Shown here: positions 62,121-64,000 of the stretch, piece after piece
Position numbering within the stretch: position 1 is the first letter of the stretch
Layout: each line of letters opens with the position of its first letter
Assembly: GCF_039545035.1 (NCBI RefSeq)
Contig: NZ_BAABRO010000002.1
Location: 806,001-870,000 of the forward strand
Direction of reading: 5' to 3'
Source: Novipirellula caenicola
GTDB lineage: Bacteria; Planctomycetota; Planctomycetia; Pirellulales; Pirellulaceae
DNA length: 64,000 nt
The notes under the pieces: model-generated
Database searches by the model: none
What the model saw: the letters and a program-made list of their open reading frames with translations, nothing else
Told to the model about the DNA's origin: nothing
Made by a program: the position numbers and the translations under genes

Positions 62121-64000
62121 TTAAGCACGATCAAAAATGCGATTGAACAGTCGGCGATTTCGTTGGCGTGCCTGATCACACGCGGTTTGGATCATCTTGT
62201 GATCGCTTTCGTTCATCAAAAACGCCAAGTTTTTCATCAGCGAATCGAGTTCCGGCAAGGCATGACGATGAGGCGTTTTCATCAACCGCAAATTAATCTC
62301 GACACCGCGAAGCGTTTGATAACCCGCAATCAGCTGCAAAGCCTCGTCTTCGGGTAAGTGTCCCGCTTCGGCAAGTCGTTCCAGCGAAACGGTCGTATTG
62401 CAGTGCGTGATCTTCGGCGAATCGGCAGCATGTTTCAGCGTCAGCATCTGTGCGACAAACTCGACATCCACCGTCCCCCCCTCGCCTCGTTTCAAGTTTC
62501 CTGAGGTAGCGGTTTCTTGCATGCGAGTCCGGATCTTACGAATTTCCTTCGCCGTTTCGGATGTCCATGGAGCCTCCGTTAACAGCGTCGCAACAGCGTT
62601 GTCAAACCGAGTCCGATTCGTTCGCGACCCCGAGATCGATCGTGCTTTGCAAATCGCCAGCCATTGCCAAAGCGGTGCCTCGTGCTGCCGAAACCGATTC
62701 AGAAAGTCTTCGGTGGATACGGCAAACACACCCTCTTCGCCTGTTGGTCGTAGCCGTCCATCGAGTTCATACATGCGGCCTTTCGGACCGGGGGCGTTGA
62801 TCCGTTCGATGACTCGTTGGGCCAATTGGTTAAAGAAACTGCGGTTGGTCGTGGTCGAACGAGGCCCCCCGACGCGTCGGCGTGTTTCGCCATCGGCCGA
62901 ATACAGGAACACCACGTCCAAGTCGCTGTGGTAATTGGGTTCACGGCCGCCCAATTTTCCCAGGGCCACGGCAATCATCTCGGCCTTTTCGCCGTCTTCG
63001 CTAACCGGGTCGCCGTATTGCGCGGCCAATCGCTCTTGTTCGAATTCGATGATCCGGCGGATACACGCTTCGGCTGTATCGCCGATCGCTTGTTGCGTGG
63101 CGGCCAAGGTTTCTTTGCCCAAAATATTGCGAACACCGATCGTTAAATGGGCGCTCTGTTTAAAACTGTGCAAGATTGCGTCGATCTCTTGAGCTCCGCG
63201 ACACAGCTCGATCGATTGGCTGTCAAGTCGTTCGGCCGATGGCAGCCGATCCATCAGCAACGAATCGATCAGTTCATCGATCATCCCAGGGTTGTCGGTC
63301 AGAATTTCGACCAAATAGGGAGCCGACGCACACAGACGCACCACCATTTTCATCGTCGGCCGATTGGTTCCAAGCAGTTCCCACAATGTGGCTTTGGCAC
63401 CAATCGAATCTGCCACACGTGTTAGCGAAGCCAGCGTTTTGTCGGGATGCGGAGTTTGCGAAATCTCTGACAGCAGCGAGGGAACAATCTGAGCAAAGAA
63501 GTGGCGACACCGATGCGGCGATAAAAATGGTACCGATTCGGTGCTTAACGCAATCAAATCCTCGAACGCGCGGGCCGCATTGGAAAGTTTGTGTTTGGAT
63601 AACACTTGCGTGATCGTTTCGGCTGCCGGATCGGGATCGAGCATCAATTCCGTTTCGATGGCGACCGCAGACCCGTCATCCGGAGCGTCCAGCATCAAGT
63701 GGTTGATCATGCGGCAATTGACGTCAAACACCTCTTCGAGCTGTTTGCGAAACTTCGCTACGTCACCCTGTTTCGTCTTGGGGTCACGGATCCCCAATTG
63801 CCATGCCAATCGCTTGGTTAGCTCGGGATCGGTCGGCACTTGGTCGTCGAGTTTTTCGAACATCACCGCGACTTGGTGTTGCAATCGACATAATCGCGCG
63901 TGGTTTTCCGACAACAAGGACGCTTCTTCATGTGTGACGCATCCAGCGCGTTCCAATCCGATCAATGCATCATAGGTGTTCGCATGGCGGACTTCGGGTA
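62121..64000 (-). CDS. glnE: Glutamine synthetase adenylyltransferase/adenylyl-removing enzyme GlnE (5' end outside window)
   Basis: The frame is open to the window edge; about 626 codons are visible. The piece covers the end of the first (removing) domain, the central helical linker and the complete second (transferase) domain with LGKLGGREPNYHSDLDVVFLYS, which carries the nucleotidyltransferase Asp pair. Then MYELDGRLRPTGEEGVFAVS and RGEGGTVDVEFVAQML follow. The internal start at 63965 is not the real one: the frame continues upstream with ANTYDAL. GlnE adenylylates and deadenylylates glutamine synthetase in response to PII, a copy of which is encoded at 33.3 kb. Confidence 0.93.
   Translation of the reverse strand, partial: PEVRHANTYDALIGLERAGCVTHEEASLLSENHARLCRLQHQVAVMFEKLDDQVPTDPELTKRLAWQLGIRDPKTKQGDVAKFRKQLEEVFDVNCRMINHLMLDAPDDGSAVAIETELMLDPDPAAETITQVLSKHKLSNAARAFEDLIALSTESVPFLSPHRCRHFFAQIVPSLLSEISQTPHPDKTLASLTRVADSIGAKATLWELLGTNRPTMKMVVRLCASAPYLVEILTDNPGMIDELIDSLLMDRLPSAERLDSQSIELCRGAQEIDAILHSFKQSAHLTIGVRNILGKETLAATQQAIGDTAEACIRRIIEFEQERLAAQYGDPVSEDGEKAEMIAVALGKLGGREPNYHSDLDVVFLYSADGETRRRVGGPRSTTTNRSFFNQLAQRVIERINAPGPKGRMYELDGRLRPTGEEGVFAVSTEDFLNRFRQHEAPLWQWLAICKARSISGSRTNRTRFDNAVATLLTEAPWTSETAKEIRKIRTRMQETATSGNLKRGEGGTVDVEFVAQMLTLKHAADSPKITHCNTTVSLERLAEAGHLPEDEALQLIAGYQTLRGVEINLRLMKTPHRHALPELDSLMKNLAFLMNESDHKMIQTACDQARQRNRRLFNRIFDRA

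Overview
The window is bacterial chromosome from a planctomycete, most likely the Pirellulaceae (Rhodopirellula-like). The evidence is a set of families largely confined to that group: a BBP7-type outer-membrane barrel, a YTV-repeat protein, giant surface proteins with the N-terminal LEPR-XLL-type motif, an SdrD/DUF11 repeat protein, and a Pirellula/Verrucomicrobium HEAT-repeat protein ending in a CxxCH heme domain. Genes are widely spaced, operons are short and both strands are used. The + strand is not a genome start; both end genes are cut by the window edges.

Layout. 0-3.4 kb (minus): a giant surface protein, C-terminus outside the window. 4-8.6 kb: DUF2071 protein, Rieske protein, secreted M16 zinc protease. 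8.7-9.7 kb: a decayed IS4-type insertion sequence with recognisable inverted ends. 9.7-12.8 kb (minus): B12-dependent ribonucleotide reductase, with two NrdR-box-like palindromes 32 bp apart upstream. 13.5-18.7 kb (plus): a TIM-barrel isomerase, then a run of TPR protein, WXG100-like protein, coiled-coil protein, pseudo-receiver/HPt protein and a receiver-Ser/Thr-kinase fusion. 19.3-25.8 kb: BBP7 barrel and SdrD/DUF11 protein, closed by a strong terminator. 26-33.6 kb: rsmD, a LolCDE-type ABC pair, YTV protein, tRNA-Ser(CGA), two small proteins and a PII protein. 34-39 kb: two NfeD-type proteins with flotillin-like FloA. 39.5-48.5 kb: a DNA-repair island in which a radical-SAM/UdgX pair is followed by the ligase-associated quartet (exonuclease, ligase, helicase, PdeM phosphoesterase). 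48.5-64 kb: YihY, GlsB, cupin, ceramidase-like protein, tgt, Wzz-like protein, the HEAT/cytochrome protein, an acyl-CoA dehydrogenase-like protein and the C-terminal part of glnE.

The least-explained material is (i) the WXG100/coiled-coil/phosphosignalling run at 14.7-18.7 kb, (ii) a family of modular, MITE-like palindromic repeats at 8.6, 26.1, 33.9 and 45.2 kb, one of which abuts the decayed IS, and (iii) a matrixin-like fold in the first giant protein from which the zinc ligands have been lost. All family calls come from reading motifs in the translated sequence; no database search was possible.
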